From the NCBI GenBank assembly GCA_002348385.1, contig DEBD01000046.1, forward strand, positions 36,581-46,345: a stretch of DNA of 9,765 nucleotides, written 5' to 3'. The position numbers and the translations under genes are program-made. This stretch comes from Gammaproteobacteria bacterium UBA2965 (GTDB taxonomy: Bacteria; Pseudomonadota; Gammaproteobacteria; Pseudomonadales; Azotimanducaceae). The notes beneath the pieces are model-generated. The model was not told the origin of the DNA and did no database searches. It saw only the letters and a list, made by a program, of their open reading frames with translations. This document shows, piece after piece, positions 1 through 7,691 of the stretch; positions within the stretch are counted from its first letter, which is position 1, and each line of letters begins with the position of its first letter.

Positions 1-1
1 C

Positions 2-124
2 CGTTTCACGCTGGAAAGCCAGGAAGGCAGCATCGAGCTGTGGTACCGCGCCTCCGACCTGCAGTGGATTGGTCTACGAAGCGCGCAAAATGGTGGTACG
101 CTCTCCTACCGGCCGGCGAGCTGA
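2..124 (+). CDS. 3' end of a DUF6134-like protein (partial)
   Basis: This is the last 40 codons of a gene whose start lies left of the window. The frame is open from base 2 and stops at TGA 122-124. The visible tail has the pattern IELWY, a short polar stretch, WIGLRS, NGGTLSYRP. It resembles the C-terminal beta-strand hairpin I recall from DUF6134-family proteins, which are often exported and of unknown function, but the fragment is too short for certainty. The stop is 8 bp before the ATG of the DUF1295 gene, so the two are probably co-transcribed. In other proteobacteria small uncharacterised proteins of this type sit in membrane-lipid clusters with DUF1295 genes; that link is from memory. 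No function can be assigned. Confidence 0.55.
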   Translation, partial: RFTLESQEGSIELWYRASDLQWIGLRSAQNGGTLSYRPAS

Positions 125-132
125 CCCCAAAC

Positions 133-1011
133 ATGAACCCCCTGCTTGTTCAGAACCTGGCAACCATGGCGGCGAGCCTCCTCGTTGCGGCCATGGTCGC
201 TTGGGCAGCCGGGACAAGCGGCGGGGCCGCAGCCGGCGTGCCGGCAGTGCTGCTATGCGCCGCCGTCGCCTTCGTCGTGCAGTGGGTCGCTTTCATACCT
301 GCCTATCGTTACCAGACCGAGCACTACTACGATCTGGTTGGCAGCCTCACACACATCACGACGGTGCTGATCGCGCTGTGGCTCAGTACCACCCTGGACG
401 CCCGGTCCTGGGTGCTTGCCCTGCTCATCTGGTTATGGGCCGGGCGACTGGGCACGTTCCTCTTTCACCGCGTGCAGCAAGCGGGTTCCGACCGCCGCTT
501 CAGCACAGTGATGCCGGTATTCACACGATTTCTGACGTACTGGACCACACAGGGCCTTTGGGTGTTCTTGACTCAGGTCGCCGCCCTCACCGCAATTACC
601 AATACGGCCCGTGCCCCGTTGGGGTGGGTAGAATATGCTGGAATCGCGCTCTGGGCCCTGGGGTTTTGCATAGAGGTGACGGCGGATCGCCAGAAACGCA
701 CGTTCCGCCGTAATCCCGACAACGCGCAGCGATTCATCACCACCGGTCTGTGGTCATGGTGTCAGCACCCGAACTACTTTGGCGAGATCATGCTGTGGAC
801 TGGCATTGCATTGATCGCCGCACCCGTATTGGCCGGTTGGCAGTGGGTAGCCATGGTATCGCCGCTATTCGTGTTCCTGCTGCTCACCAGGGTCAGCGGC
901 ATTCCCATGCTGCAGGCCAGTGCGCGCGAACGATGGGGCGCCGACCCGGAGTATCTAGCCTACGTGCAGCGCACGCCGCTGCTGCTACCTAAGCCAACCA
1001 GGCCGGCCTAA
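133..1011 (+). CDS. DUF1295 family integral membrane protein (steroid 5-alpha-reductase-like fold)
   Basis: This is a 292-residue polytopic inner-membrane protein. About eight hydrophobic segments are visible, near residues 10-28, 33-55, 68-88, 93-112, 140-160, 166-184, 214-235 and 236-254. The C-terminal part has the family signature: RRNPDNAQRF (192-201), GLWSWCQHPNYFGE (205-218) and a closing DPEYLAYVQRTP (271-282). The same block in 5-alpha-reductases and isoprenylcysteine methyltransferases forms the cofactor pocket, so an NADPH-dependent reductase or SAM-dependent step on a lipid or isoprenoid is plausible but unproven. I chose ATG 133. The frame is open further left, but that part overlaps the preceding gene and lacks a hydrophobic character. 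The stop codon overlaps the purT stop on the other strand by 4 bp. Confidence 0.88.
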   Translation: MNPLLVQNLATMAASLLVAAMVAWAAGTSGGAAAGVPAVLLCAAVAFVVQWVAFIPAYRYQTEHYYDLVGSLTHITTVLIALWLSTTLDARSWVLALLIWLWAGRLGTFLFHRVQQAGSDRRFSTVMPVFTRFLTYWTTQGLWVFLTQVAALTAITNTARAPLGWVEYAGIALWALGFCIEVTADRQKRTFRRNPDNAQRFITTGLWSWCQHPNYFGEIMLWTGIALIAAPVLAGWQWVAMVSPLFVFLLLTRVSGIPMLQASARERWGADPEYLAYVQRTPLLLPKPTRPA

Positions 1012-2198
1012 CGGTCTTCGAATTCGTAAGTCACCGCTCTGGCGGCACGCAGCGCTTTCTCGCGCGCCTGGGATACGTCGTCGCCCAGCGCCAGCGCCAC
1101 GCCCATGCGTCGCTCGCCCTCCACCTGGGGCTTGCCAAACAAGCGTAACGCCGTGTCCGGCTCGGCCAATGCACTCTCCAGGCCGGTATAGCGAACCGCA
1201 CTGGAAGTGCCTTCCACAAGAACCACCGCAGATGCCGCAGGGCCATGCTGTCGAATAACCGGAATGGGCAAACCAAGAATCGCGCGCGCATGCAATGCGA
1301 ACTCAGACAGATCCTGGCTGATGAGCGTGACCATTCCGGTGTCGTGAGGCCTTGGGCTCACCTCGCTGAATATGACGTCGTCTCCCTTGATGAACAGTTC
1401 CACACCGAACAACCCGAATCCACCGAGTTCTCCGGTAACGGTGGCGGCAATTCGTTGGCTTTCCGTTAGCGCGGCATCGCTCATGGGCTGAGGCTGCCAA
1501 GACTCCTGATAGTCGCCGCCAACCTGCCGGTGGCCGATGGGATCGCAAAAAGCGGTGCCTCCGGCGTGGCGCACCGTGAGCAAAGTAATCTCGTAGTCGA
1601 AATCCACGAAACCTTCCACGATGACCTTGTCTGCACCACCGCGCGCACCTGACTGTGCGTAGTCCCAGGAAGTGCCAGCGTCTTGCGGCGAGCTAACGGT
1701 GGATTGACCCTTACCCGAAGAACTCATGACAGGCTTGACCACGCAGGGGCAGCCGATCTCCGCCACGGCAGCATCGTACTCGCCGCGCGTGGCAGCGAAC
1801 CGATAGGGCGAGGTCTTGATCCCCAGCGTCTCTGCCGCCAGCTTGCGTATACCTTCCCGATCCATCGTGAGACGAGCTGCCCTCGCGGTAGGGATAACCT
1901 TCTGGCCCCGGTCCTCCAAATCAACCAGTGTCGACGTGGCGATGGCCTCGATCTCGGGTACCACCAGGTCTGGCTGCTCCTCACGAATGAGGGCTTCCAG
2001 CGCGTCGGAATCCAGCATGTTGATGACGTGACTGCGGTGCGCCACCTGCATGCCAGGCGCATTCGGGTAGCGATCCACGGCAACCACCTCCACGCCCAGA
2101 CGCTGCAGTTCAATCGCCACTTCCTTACCCAGCTCTCCCGCGCCCAGCAACATGACGCGCGTTGCATTGCTTGCCAGCGGCGTTCCAATAGCTGTCAT
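1008..2198 (-). CDS. purT: Formate-dependent phosphoribosylglycinamide formyltransferase (GAR transformylase 2)
   Basis: PurT converts GAR, formate and ATP to formyl-GAR in step 3 of purine synthesis, using free formate instead of 10-formyl-tetrahydrofolate. The 396-residue product aligns almost end to end with E. coli PurT. It has RVMLLGAGELGKEVAIE near the N-terminus (14-30), VVKPVMSSSGKGQ (153-165) as the ATP-grasp lysine and glycine-rich loop, and Mg-binding E267 and E279 at the same numbers as in E. coli, with FSEVSPRPHDTGM (277-289). The ATG at 2198 is chosen over an upstream in-frame start because MTAIGTPL matches the E. coli N-terminus and a strong ribosome site precedes it. The gene lies 4 bp after the gamma-carbonic anhydrase gene, so they form a transcription unit. 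The 3' end overlaps the convergent DUF1295 gene. Confidence 0.97.
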   Translation of the reverse strand: MTAIGTPLASNATRVMLLGAGELGKEVAIELQRLGVEVVAVDRYPNAPGMQVAHRSHVINMLDSDALEALIREEQPDLVVPEIEAIATSTLVDLEDRGQKVIPTARAARLTMDREGIRKLAAETLGIKTSPYRFAATRGEYDAAVAEIGCPCVVKPVMSSSGKGQSTVSSPQDAGTSWDYAQSGARGGADKVIVEGFVDFDYEITLLTVRHAGGTAFCDPIGHRQVGGDYQESWQPQPMSDAALTESQRIAATVTGELGGFGLFGVELFIKGDDVIFSEVSPRPHDTGMVTLISQDLSEFALHARAILGLPIPVIRQHGPAASAVVLVEGTSSAVRYTGLESALAEPDTALRLFGKPQVEGERRMGVALALGDDVSQAREKALRAARAVTYEFEDR

Positions 2199-2202
2199 AG
2201 CT

Positions 2203-2733
2203 TCAGCTCCCCCTTCCCTGCGGATGAAATTTGTCCCGATACCAGGCGGCACGAGCAACGTATCCCTGCGTGCTACTTCGCATGCCAGCCAGGTTGGCCT
2301 CGCTCACCTCGCGGACCACCTTGCCGGGTGAGCCAAGCACCATGGAGTTGTCGGGAATCTGCGTACCTTCCGTGACCAGGCTGTTAGCGCCAATCAGACA
2401 GTTCTTACCGATCTTGGCCCCGCTCAATACCACCGCGCTGATGCCGATCAGGGTATGGTCGCCAACCTCGCACCCGTGCAGCATGGCCTGGTGTCCCACG
2501 GTAACGTGCTCGCCGATGGTGAGTGGAAACCCTTCATCCGTGTGCAGCACGCAACAGTCCTGGATATTGCTGAAGGCTCCCACGGTGATCGGCTCCACGT
2601 CGCCGCGAATCACCGCGTTGAACCACACACTCACGTTGTGCCCCAGCACTACACTGCCGGCCACCTGGGCGCCTGGCGCCAGAAAATAGTCGCCCTGGGT
2701 TTCCACCCGACGATCATCCAACTGATAGAACAT
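2203..2733 (-). CDS. Gamma-carbonic anhydrase family protein (YrdA/PaaY type)
   Basis: This is a 176-residue left-handed beta-helix protein of hexapeptide repeats. It probably acts as a trimer with metal between subunits, interconverting CO2 and bicarbonate, although many small members are poorly active in vitro. Visible family residues are R43 and D45 in the RGD motif, N56, Q58 and D59, and the three metal-ligand histidines H64 (VLHTD), H81 and H86 (VGHQAMLHGC). The acidic loops of the archaeal Cam enzyme are absent, as in YrdA. The ATG at 2733 gives the usual MFYQLDDRRV start. An in-frame TTG 21 bp upstream (2754) is less likely. The stop is 4 bp before purT. The enzyme may help supply bicarbonate near purine synthesis (PurK and carboxylases use it), but this is inference. 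I recall a similar purT neighbour in Pseudomonas aeruginosa. Confidence 0.92.
   Translation of the reverse strand: MFYQLDDRRVETQGDYFLAPGAQVAGSVVLGHNVSVWFNAVIRGDVEPITVGAFSNIQDCCVLHTDEGFPLTIGEHVTVGHQAMLHGCEVGDHTLIGISAVVLSGAKIGKNCLIGANSLVTEGTQIPDNSMVLGSPGKVVREVSEANLAGMRSSTQGYVARAAWYRDKFHPQGRGS
2207..2213 (-). promoter_or_regulatory. purT ribosome binding site inside the preceding gene
   Basis: Read on the minus strand this is GGGGGAG, 8 nt before the purT ATG. It lies in the last codons of the gamma-carbonic anhydrase gene. The placement decides the purT start at 2198 and suggests translational coupling of the two genes. Confidence 0.7.
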
Positions 2734-2938
2734 GCCGCAACCAAAAATGCGCAATTAAACGTCCATTCTGAGGGTTTACCCTACGCACGAGCAAGCGCAC
2801 AATGGCGGCGGACACGAGTGTTAGACCCTAACAATTCGATTACACAAGAGACCGAAGATATTCGGCATAGTGCAATCGGACACGAAAAAACATAAAAACT
2901 AATAACTTGCGTTTTACCGAACGCGAGTAGGGTCAAAA
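2734..2938. promoter_or_regulatory. Divergent intergenic region between the gamma-carbonic anhydrase and DUF3135 genes
   Basis: This 205-bp stretch must carry the promoters of two divergent units (carbonic anhydrase-purT to the left, DUF3135-NUDIX to the right). The right half (2880-2915) is AT-rich with A-runs and TAATAAC-like sequence that could hold a -10 box for the plus-strand unit. I see no convincing -35/-10 pair. Two short inverted repeats are present: AGGGT-TT-ACCCT at 2771-2782 and GTTAG-ACC-CTAAC at 2820-2832. Either could be an operator, but both are short enough to arise by chance. AGGG at 2929-2932 is the ribosome site of the DUF3135 gene. Confidence 0.4.
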
Positions 2939-3277
2939 ATGAAAACCCGACTACCAGCTTTTGATGTACTGGTGGACATGGCCCGCAACGACCCGGAAGG
3001 ACTCGAAACGTTGCGCCGTTCGTTAACGGACGCCGTCATATCTGGCGCCGCTAGCGACGTCACCAGACGTCGGCTCGAAGGACTGCAGTTCCAAGTGGAC
3101 ATGGAGCGTGCCCGCGCGCCCTCGCCGCTGGCAGCAACCCTTCGCATTTCCGAAATGATGTGCCGCTCCCTGGCCGATCTGCACCGCTCCATGGTGGCGC
3201 CGGAGACTCTGGATGTAGACCAACCTGCCGCTAATGACATGTCTGGTGGCAACGTCGTCAGCTTTCAGCGCAGCTAG
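2939..3277 (+). CDS. DUF3135 domain-containing protein
   Basis: This is a 112-residue soluble, mostly helical protein of unknown function. It carries the DUF3135 pattern: LPAFDVLVDMARNDPEGLETLRR near the start (residues 5-27), RRRLEGLQFQVDMERARAPSPLAA in the middle, then a helix around ISEMMCRSLADLHRSM. No catalytic motif, signal peptide or membrane segment is seen. AGGG 6 nt before the ATG serves as ribosome site, so the start is well supported. The NUDIX gene follows after 38 bp on the same strand, so the two may share a transcript. I believe the family is mostly proteobacterial with no assigned function. Confidence 0.85.
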   Translation: MKTRLPAFDVLVDMARNDPEGLETLRRSLTDAVISGAASDVTRRRLEGLQFQVDMERARAPSPLAATLRISEMMCRSLADLHRSMVAPETLDVDQPAANDMSGGNVVSFQRS

Positions 3278-3289
3278 GCCAATAGAGAT

Positions 3290-3315
3290 CCCCATAGGCG
3301 GGGTATAATCCCGAG
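3290..3315 (+). promoter_or_regulatory. Inverted repeat and TATAAT box directly before the NUDIX start
   Basis: CCCC (3290-3293) and GGGG (3300-3303) can pair around a 6-nt loop. A perfect TATAAT follows at 3304-3309 and is itself bracketed by GGG and CCC. The ATG of the NUDIX gene is 6 nt after the TATAAT. If this is a real -10 box, transcription would begin at or next to the start codon, giving a leaderless mRNA. No good -35 box or extended -10 TG is present, and no well-spaced Shine-Dalgarno site precedes the ATG. The promoter call is therefore weak. Confidence 0.3.
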
Positions 3316-3855
3316 ATGAAATTCTGCAGCAATTGCGGCACCGCACTGTCGCGGAGAATACCTCAGGGAGATAACCGCGAGCGCTTTGTTTGCGACCAGT
3401 GCGACACTATTCACTATCAGAATCCCCGTGTGATTACCGGGTGTCTGGTCACCTGGGAAGATCGCGTACTGCTGTGCAAGCGAGCCATCGACCCCCGCTC
3501 GGGACTATGGACGTTACCAGCAGGATTTCTCGAAAACGGCGAGACCACGCAGCAGGGCGCCGTCCGCGAAACCTGGGAAGAAGCGCGTGCGCGGGTGAAC
3601 GCGGGCGACCTATACACCGTGTTCAACTTGCCACACATCTCTCAGATCTACATGTTTTACCGGGCGGAACTACTCGACGGCAGCTTCGCCGCAGGGCATG
3701 AAACCACCGAGGCCGCCTTGTTCAGCGAAGCAGACATTCCCTGGGATGAGCTGGCATTTCCCGTCATCGAGAAGACGCTCGAGCTGTTCTTCCGCGACCG
3801 CCCCCGGGACCAGTTTCCGGTACACACCCACGACATCATCATCAAGCGCCGCTAG
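3316..3855 (+). CDS. NUDIX hydrolase with N-terminal zinc ribbon
   Basis: This 179-residue protein should hydrolyse a nucleoside diphosphate linked to another moiety. The substrate cannot be read from the sequence; ADP-ribose or a dinucleotide cofactor are common in the family. Cys4, Cys7, Cys26 and Cys29 form a CxxC...CxxC zinc ribbon of the Nudix_N_2 type. The Nudix box runs from G70 to about A92: G70, x5, E76, x7, R84-E85, then W87-E88-E89. The usual glycine near its end is replaced by Arg91, a change I also associate with this subfamily. Upstream of the box, VLLCKRAIDPRSGLWTLPAG is the typical strand and loop. The C-terminus (VHTHDIIIKRR) looks complete. The gene follows the DUF3135 gene by 38 bp and ends 5 bp from the convergent purL stop, leaving no room for a terminator between them. 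Confidence 0.93.
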   Translation: MKFCSNCGTALSRRIPQGDNRERFVCDQCDTIHYQNPRVITGCLVTWEDRVLLCKRAIDPRSGLWTLPAGFLENGETTQQGAVRETWEEARARVNAGDLYTVFNLPHISQIYMFYRAELLDGSFAAGHETTEAALFSEADIPWDELAFPVIEKTLELFFRDRPRDQFPVHTHDIIIKRR

Positions 3856-3860
3856 CGGCC

Positions 3861-6800
3861 TCAGCCCAACGCAAACCGCCCGTTTCGAAACAAGCGCATC
3901 CACGGACCGTCTTCGCGCCACGCCTCGTCCCGCCAGGCATTCTGATACGCGCGGAACACACGTTCTGGATGCGGCATCATGATGAGCACGCGACCATCGG
4001 CGGCAGTGAGACCGGCCAACCCATTGGTCGCGCCGTTGGGATTGGCGGGATAACGCTGCGTGGCCGCGTGATTGGAATCCACATATTGCATACACACCTG
4101 ACCGCGCAGCTGATCGAATCCGCGTTGAGCATCGCCGGCAAATTCTGCCCTGCCCTCCCCGTGAGCCACGGCGATTGGCAGAACGCTGCCGGACATCTCG
4201 GTCAGCCACGGCGAGGCGTTGTCGTTTATGCGCACGAGTACCGTCCGACCTTCAAACTGCTCCGACCGGTTACGCACGAAGCGCGGCCAATTGTCGGCAC
4301 CCGGAATGATGTCCTTGAGCTGAGAGAGCATCTGACACCCGTTGCACACGCCCAGCGCCAACCCATCACCCGCAAAAAACTCGGCGAACGCCTCTCGAAC
4401 GGGTTCGTGGTAAAGCACGCTCTTAGCCCAACCGCCACCCCCGCCCAGCACATCTCCATAGGAAAAGCCGCCGCACGCCACCAACGCCGGAAAGTCCTCG
4501 AGCCGCTTGCGCCCGGAAAGCAGGTCGCTCATATGCACGTCTACCGGGTCGAACCCCGCGCGCTCGAATGCCGCCGCCATCTCCACCTGACCGTTCACCC
4601 CCTGCTCGCGCAAGACCGCGATCCTGGGGCGATGTCCAATGGAGAATACTCCTGAAATGTCTTCGTCCGGATCGAAACCGACCTTGGCATTCAGACCTAC
4701 ATCGTCTTCGGCAATGGCGGCGAATTCCTCGTCTGCGCAATCCGGATCGTCGCGCAGGCGCTGCATCTGATAGCTCGTTTCGCTCCAGCACTGTTGAAGG
4801 CGCACACGGTCCGACTGATAGAGCACTTCGCCGTGCTGCCGGATCGTGATATCACCCGCCGTGTTTGGCGCGCCAACATCCAGACAACGCAACGAGGGAA
4901 ACGTGTTGACTACCGTTTCTACCTCAGACTCGTGAACCTGAACGATGCAGCCCAACTCTTCAGCAAACAAAGCTGCCAGCACATCGGGCTCGGACACTTC
5001 CAGATCCAGGCCGCAGCGGCCGGCAAACGCCATCTCTGCCGCACAGGCGAACATGCCGCCGTCGGAACGGTCGTGGTAAGCCTTCAAAATGCCCGCTTCC
5101 GACAACGCCTGCACGCCGTTGAAAAACTCGACGAACAACGCCGGCGCATCAAGGTCGGGCGCTCGGTCACCCAGCTGGCCGTAGCACTGAGCCAGCGCGC
5201 TGCCGCCCAGCCGGTTCCTGCCATTGCCTAGATCCACCAGCAGCAGACGCGTATCCGTCTCGCGCTGTAACTGCGGCGTGAGGGTTCCGCGCACGTCGGG
5301 CGACGGTGCGAAGGCGGAGACGATCAACGTCATCGGCGAAACCACCTCGTGATCCTCCCAGCGCGTGCGCATAGACAAGCTGTCCTTGCCTACCGGCACC
5401 GCAATGCCCAACGCCGGGCAAAGCTCCATACCCGCAACGCGCACCGCATCAAAGAGCGCTTGGTCTTCCGCGCTGTCCCCGCAGGCTGCCATCCAGTTGG
5501 CGGACAGCACCACACGGCGCAGCTGCGGGACAGGCGCGCTGCACAGGTTGCTCAGCGCCTCGCAGATCGCCATGCGCGCGGAAGCCGCGGGGTCGATGAG
5601 GGCCAGGGGTGAACGCTCTCCCATGGCAAACGCCTCACCCTCGTAGCCCCGATAGCCCGAAAAAGTGACGGCGGCGTCCGCAACCGGCACCTGCCAGGGC
5701 CCCACCATCTGCTCCCGCGCTACCAGCCCGGTGATGCTGCGGTCGCCAATGGTGATCAGAAAGTGTTTGCTGGCGACGGCAGGAAAACGTAGCACGCGCT
5801 CGACGGCTTCACCCAGTGCGATCGCCGCCGTGGTTAGCTCGCTCGCCGGTGGCGCCTGGCGCTCGAAGCTTCGGTGCATCTTGGGCGGCTTGCCGAACAG
5901 CACCGACAGCGGCAGATCCACGGGTGTGTTGCCGAACTCGCTGTCCGCCACCTTCAGCCGCTCCACCTGCGTTGCTTCCCCAACCACGGCATAGGGGCAA
6001 CGCTCCCGTGTGCAGATGGCTTCGAACTGCTCCAGCGCAACAGCACCCACCGCCAGCACGTAGCGCTCCTGGGCTTCGTTGCACCAGATCTCCAGCGGCG
6101 TCATGCCTGGGTCTGCGTTTGGCACGCTGCGTAACGCGAAGCTACCACCACGCCCGGCATCCTTCACCAGCTCCGGCAGAGCGTTGGACAAACCACCAGC
6201 ACCCACATCGTGGATCAACAGGATGGGGTTGTCCTCACCCAAGGCGCAGCAGCGATCGATCACCTCCTGACAGCGCCGTTCCATCTCTGCGTTGTCACGC
6301 TGCACCGATGCGAAGTCCAGGTCGGAACGGCTCTCGCCCGAACCCATGCTGGAGGCCGCACCACCCCCCAGGCCGATGAGCATGGCCGGCCCACCCAGCA
6401 CCACCAGTTTGGCCCCCTGCGGAAACTCCTGCGCGTGAATGTGCTCTGCTCGCACCGCGCCCACACCGCCCGCGATCATCACCGGCTTGTGATAGCCGCG
6501 CACTTCGCCCGGAGTTCGCCCCGCCTGCTCGAAGGTCCGAAAATACCCGGCCAGTGCGGGCCTGCCATATTCGTTGTTAAAACCCGCCGCACCGATAGGC
6601 CCATCCAACATGATATCCAGCGCGCTCACCATGTGAGCCGGTTTGCCGGTACCGATCTCCCACGGCTGGGAATATCCGGGAATGTTCAGATGCGAGGTGG
6701 TGAATCCGGTTAAGCCCGCTTTAGGTTTGGATCCCCGCCCCACCGCGCCTTCATCGCGAATCTCCCCACCGGAGCCGGTGGCGGCGCCCGGGAATGGCGC

Positions 6801-7691
6801 GATGGCCGTGGGATGATTATGTGTCTCCACCTTCATGAGGATGTGCACCGGCGCATCTTCGTAGCGGTAACCATCGTCTTTCGGCGACAGACCGAAGCGG
6901 GAGATGCTTGGCCCCTCGATCACCGCCGCATTGTCGGAATAGGCGCTCAAGATGCCTTCGCCGTTAATCTGGCGGTACGTGTTGCGAATCATCTCAAACA
7001 GCGACAGATCCTGGCTTTCGCCGTCCACCTCCCAGGAGGCGTTGAAAATCTTGTGACGGCAGTGCTCAGAGTTCGCCTGGGCGAACATCATCAGCTCCAC
7101 ATCCGTCGGGTCGCGCTCCAGGTCGCGATACGCGGTACAGAGGTAGTCAACCTCATCCGGAGACAGCGCCAAGCCGAGTGATTCGTTGGCACGGGCCAGC
7201 GCCTCGGGCCCGTCGCTCGCCAGCGCTACCGTTGCCATGGGCGCCGGCGGCAACGCTTCAAATACGGATCCAAGGTCGGCGTCGCTCACGGCACGTTCGG
7301 TCATTCGGTCGAACAGAGCAGCAGCCAGCTCCGGGCTGTGATCTCCGGGATCAGCAAACCAGCGCACGCCACGTTCCACGCGCTGAACTGCCGACAGACC
7401 GCATATGTGAAAAATGTCCGTGGCCTTGCTGGACCAGGGCGAAATGGTGCCCGCGCGAGGGACGACGGTGGCAAGCAACGACCCCGATTGCTCCGGCAGA
7501 TCGGTTTCCGGACCATACCTCAACAGCGCTTCGCCGCGCGCCAGCGCATCGGGCTCAAGTTTCCCATCGACCCACAAAAGATGAACGAAGCGAGCGAAGA
7601 TGGGCGCTTTCAGACCGAGCTGACGCTTGAGCTTGTGCAGGCGGAACCCGGATCGCGCAGCGGGCCCTTCCAGCACCAACAGGTTACTCAT
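3861..7691 (-). CDS. purL: Phosphoribosylformylglycinamidine synthase, large single-chain form
   Basis: PurL (FGAM synthetase) makes FGAM from FGAR, glutamine and ATP in step 4 of purine synthesis, in the cytoplasm. The 1276-residue product matches the long gammaproteobacterial form (about 1295 residues in E. coli) throughout. Landmarks are RAGTISPWSSKATDI (79-93) in the N-terminal domain, FAQANSEHCRHKIFN (203-217), KVETHNHPTAIAPFPGAATG (287-306) and GGEIRDEGAVGRGSKPKAG (308-326) of the first ATP/substrate lobe, HDVGAGGLSNALPELV, MVGPWQVPVAD and LSANWMAA of the second lobe. A class I glutamine amidotransferase domain follows, with Cys1116 (GVCNGCQM), His1241 and Glu1243 (MMPHPERVF). All catalytic residues are present. 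The ATG at 7689-7691 overlaps the tadA stop as ATGA, so translation is likely coupled. Its ribosome site is probably GAGAG 5-6 nt upstream, within tadA. Confidence 0.98.
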   Translation of the reverse strand: MSNLLVLEGPAARSGFRLHKLKRQLGLKAPIFARFVHLLWVDGKLEPDALARGEALLRYGPETDLPEQSGSLLATVVPRAGTISPWSSKATDIFHICGLSAVQRVERGVRWFADPGDHSPELAAALFDRMTERAVSDADLGSVFEALPPAPMATVALASDGPEALARANESLGLALSPDEVDYLCTAYRDLERDPTDVELMMFAQANSEHCRHKIFNASWEVDGESQDLSLFEMIRNTYRQINGEGILSAYSDNAAVIEGPSISRFGLSPKDDGYRYEDAPVHILMKVETHNHPTAIAPFPGAATGSGGEIRDEGAVGRGSKPKAGLTGFTTSHLNIPGYSQPWEIGTGKPAHMVSALDIMLDGPIGAAGFNNEYGRPALAGYFRTFEQAGRTPGEVRGYHKPVMIAGGVGAVRAEHIHAQEFPQGAKLVVLGGPAMLIGLGGGAASSMGSGESRSDLDFASVQRDNAEMERRCQEVIDRCCALGEDNPILLIHDVGAGGLSNALPELVKDAGRGGSFALRSVPNADPGMTPLEIWCNEAQERYVLAVGAVALEQFEAICTRERCPYAVVGEATQVERLKVADSEFGNTPVDLPLSVLFGKPPKMHRSFERQAPPASELTTAAIALGEAVERVLRFPAVASKHFLITIGDRSITGLVAREQMVGPWQVPVADAAVTFSGYRGYEGEAFAMGERSPLALIDPAASARMAICEALSNLCSAPVPQLRRVVLSANWMAACGDSAEDQALFDAVRVAGMELCPALGIAVPVGKDSLSMRTRWEDHEVVSPMTLIVSAFAPSPDVRGTLTPQLQRETDTRLLLVDLGNGRNRLGGSALAQCYGQLGDRAPDLDAPALFVEFFNGVQALSEAGILKAYHDRSDGGMFACAAEMAFAGRCGLDLEVSEPDVLAALFAEELGCIVQVHESEVETVVNTFPSLRCLDVGAPNTAGDITIRQHGEVLYQSDRVRLQQCWSETSYQMQRLRDDPDCADEEFAAIAEDDVGLNAKVGFDPDEDISGVFSIGHRPRIAVLREQGVNGQVEMAAAFERAGFDPVDVHMSDLLSGRKRLEDFPALVACGGFSYGDVLGGGGGWAKSVLYHEPVREAFAEFFAGDGLALGVCNGCQMLSQLKDIIPGADNWPRFVRNRSEQFEGRTVLVRINDNASPWLTEMSGSVLPIAVAHGEGRAEFAGDAQRGFDQLRGQVCMQYVDSNHAATQRYPANPNGATNGLAGLTAADGRVLIMMPHPERVFRAYQNAWRDEAWREDGPWMRLFRNGRFALG

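Noticed and set aside
40..132. Extended N-terminus of the DUF1295 protein from base 40
   Set aside because: It overlaps the 3' end of the preceding gene in another frame and gives a basic, non-hydrophobic extension unlike the family; ATG 133 gives a normal length.
2199..2258. PurT with 20 extra N-terminal residues
   Set aside because: The extension lies inside the gamma-carbonic anhydrase gene, and the E. coli protein begins at the internal methionine, which has a strong ribosome site.
3670..4209. Minus-strand frame of 179 codons overlapping the NUDIX gene and purL end
   Set aside because: It is arginine-rich low-complexity translation, out of frame with both confident genes.
3969..7630. 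Long plus-strand frames opposite purL
   Set aside because: They are shadows in a GC-rich gene; purL is matched end to end on the minus strand with all catalytic residues.
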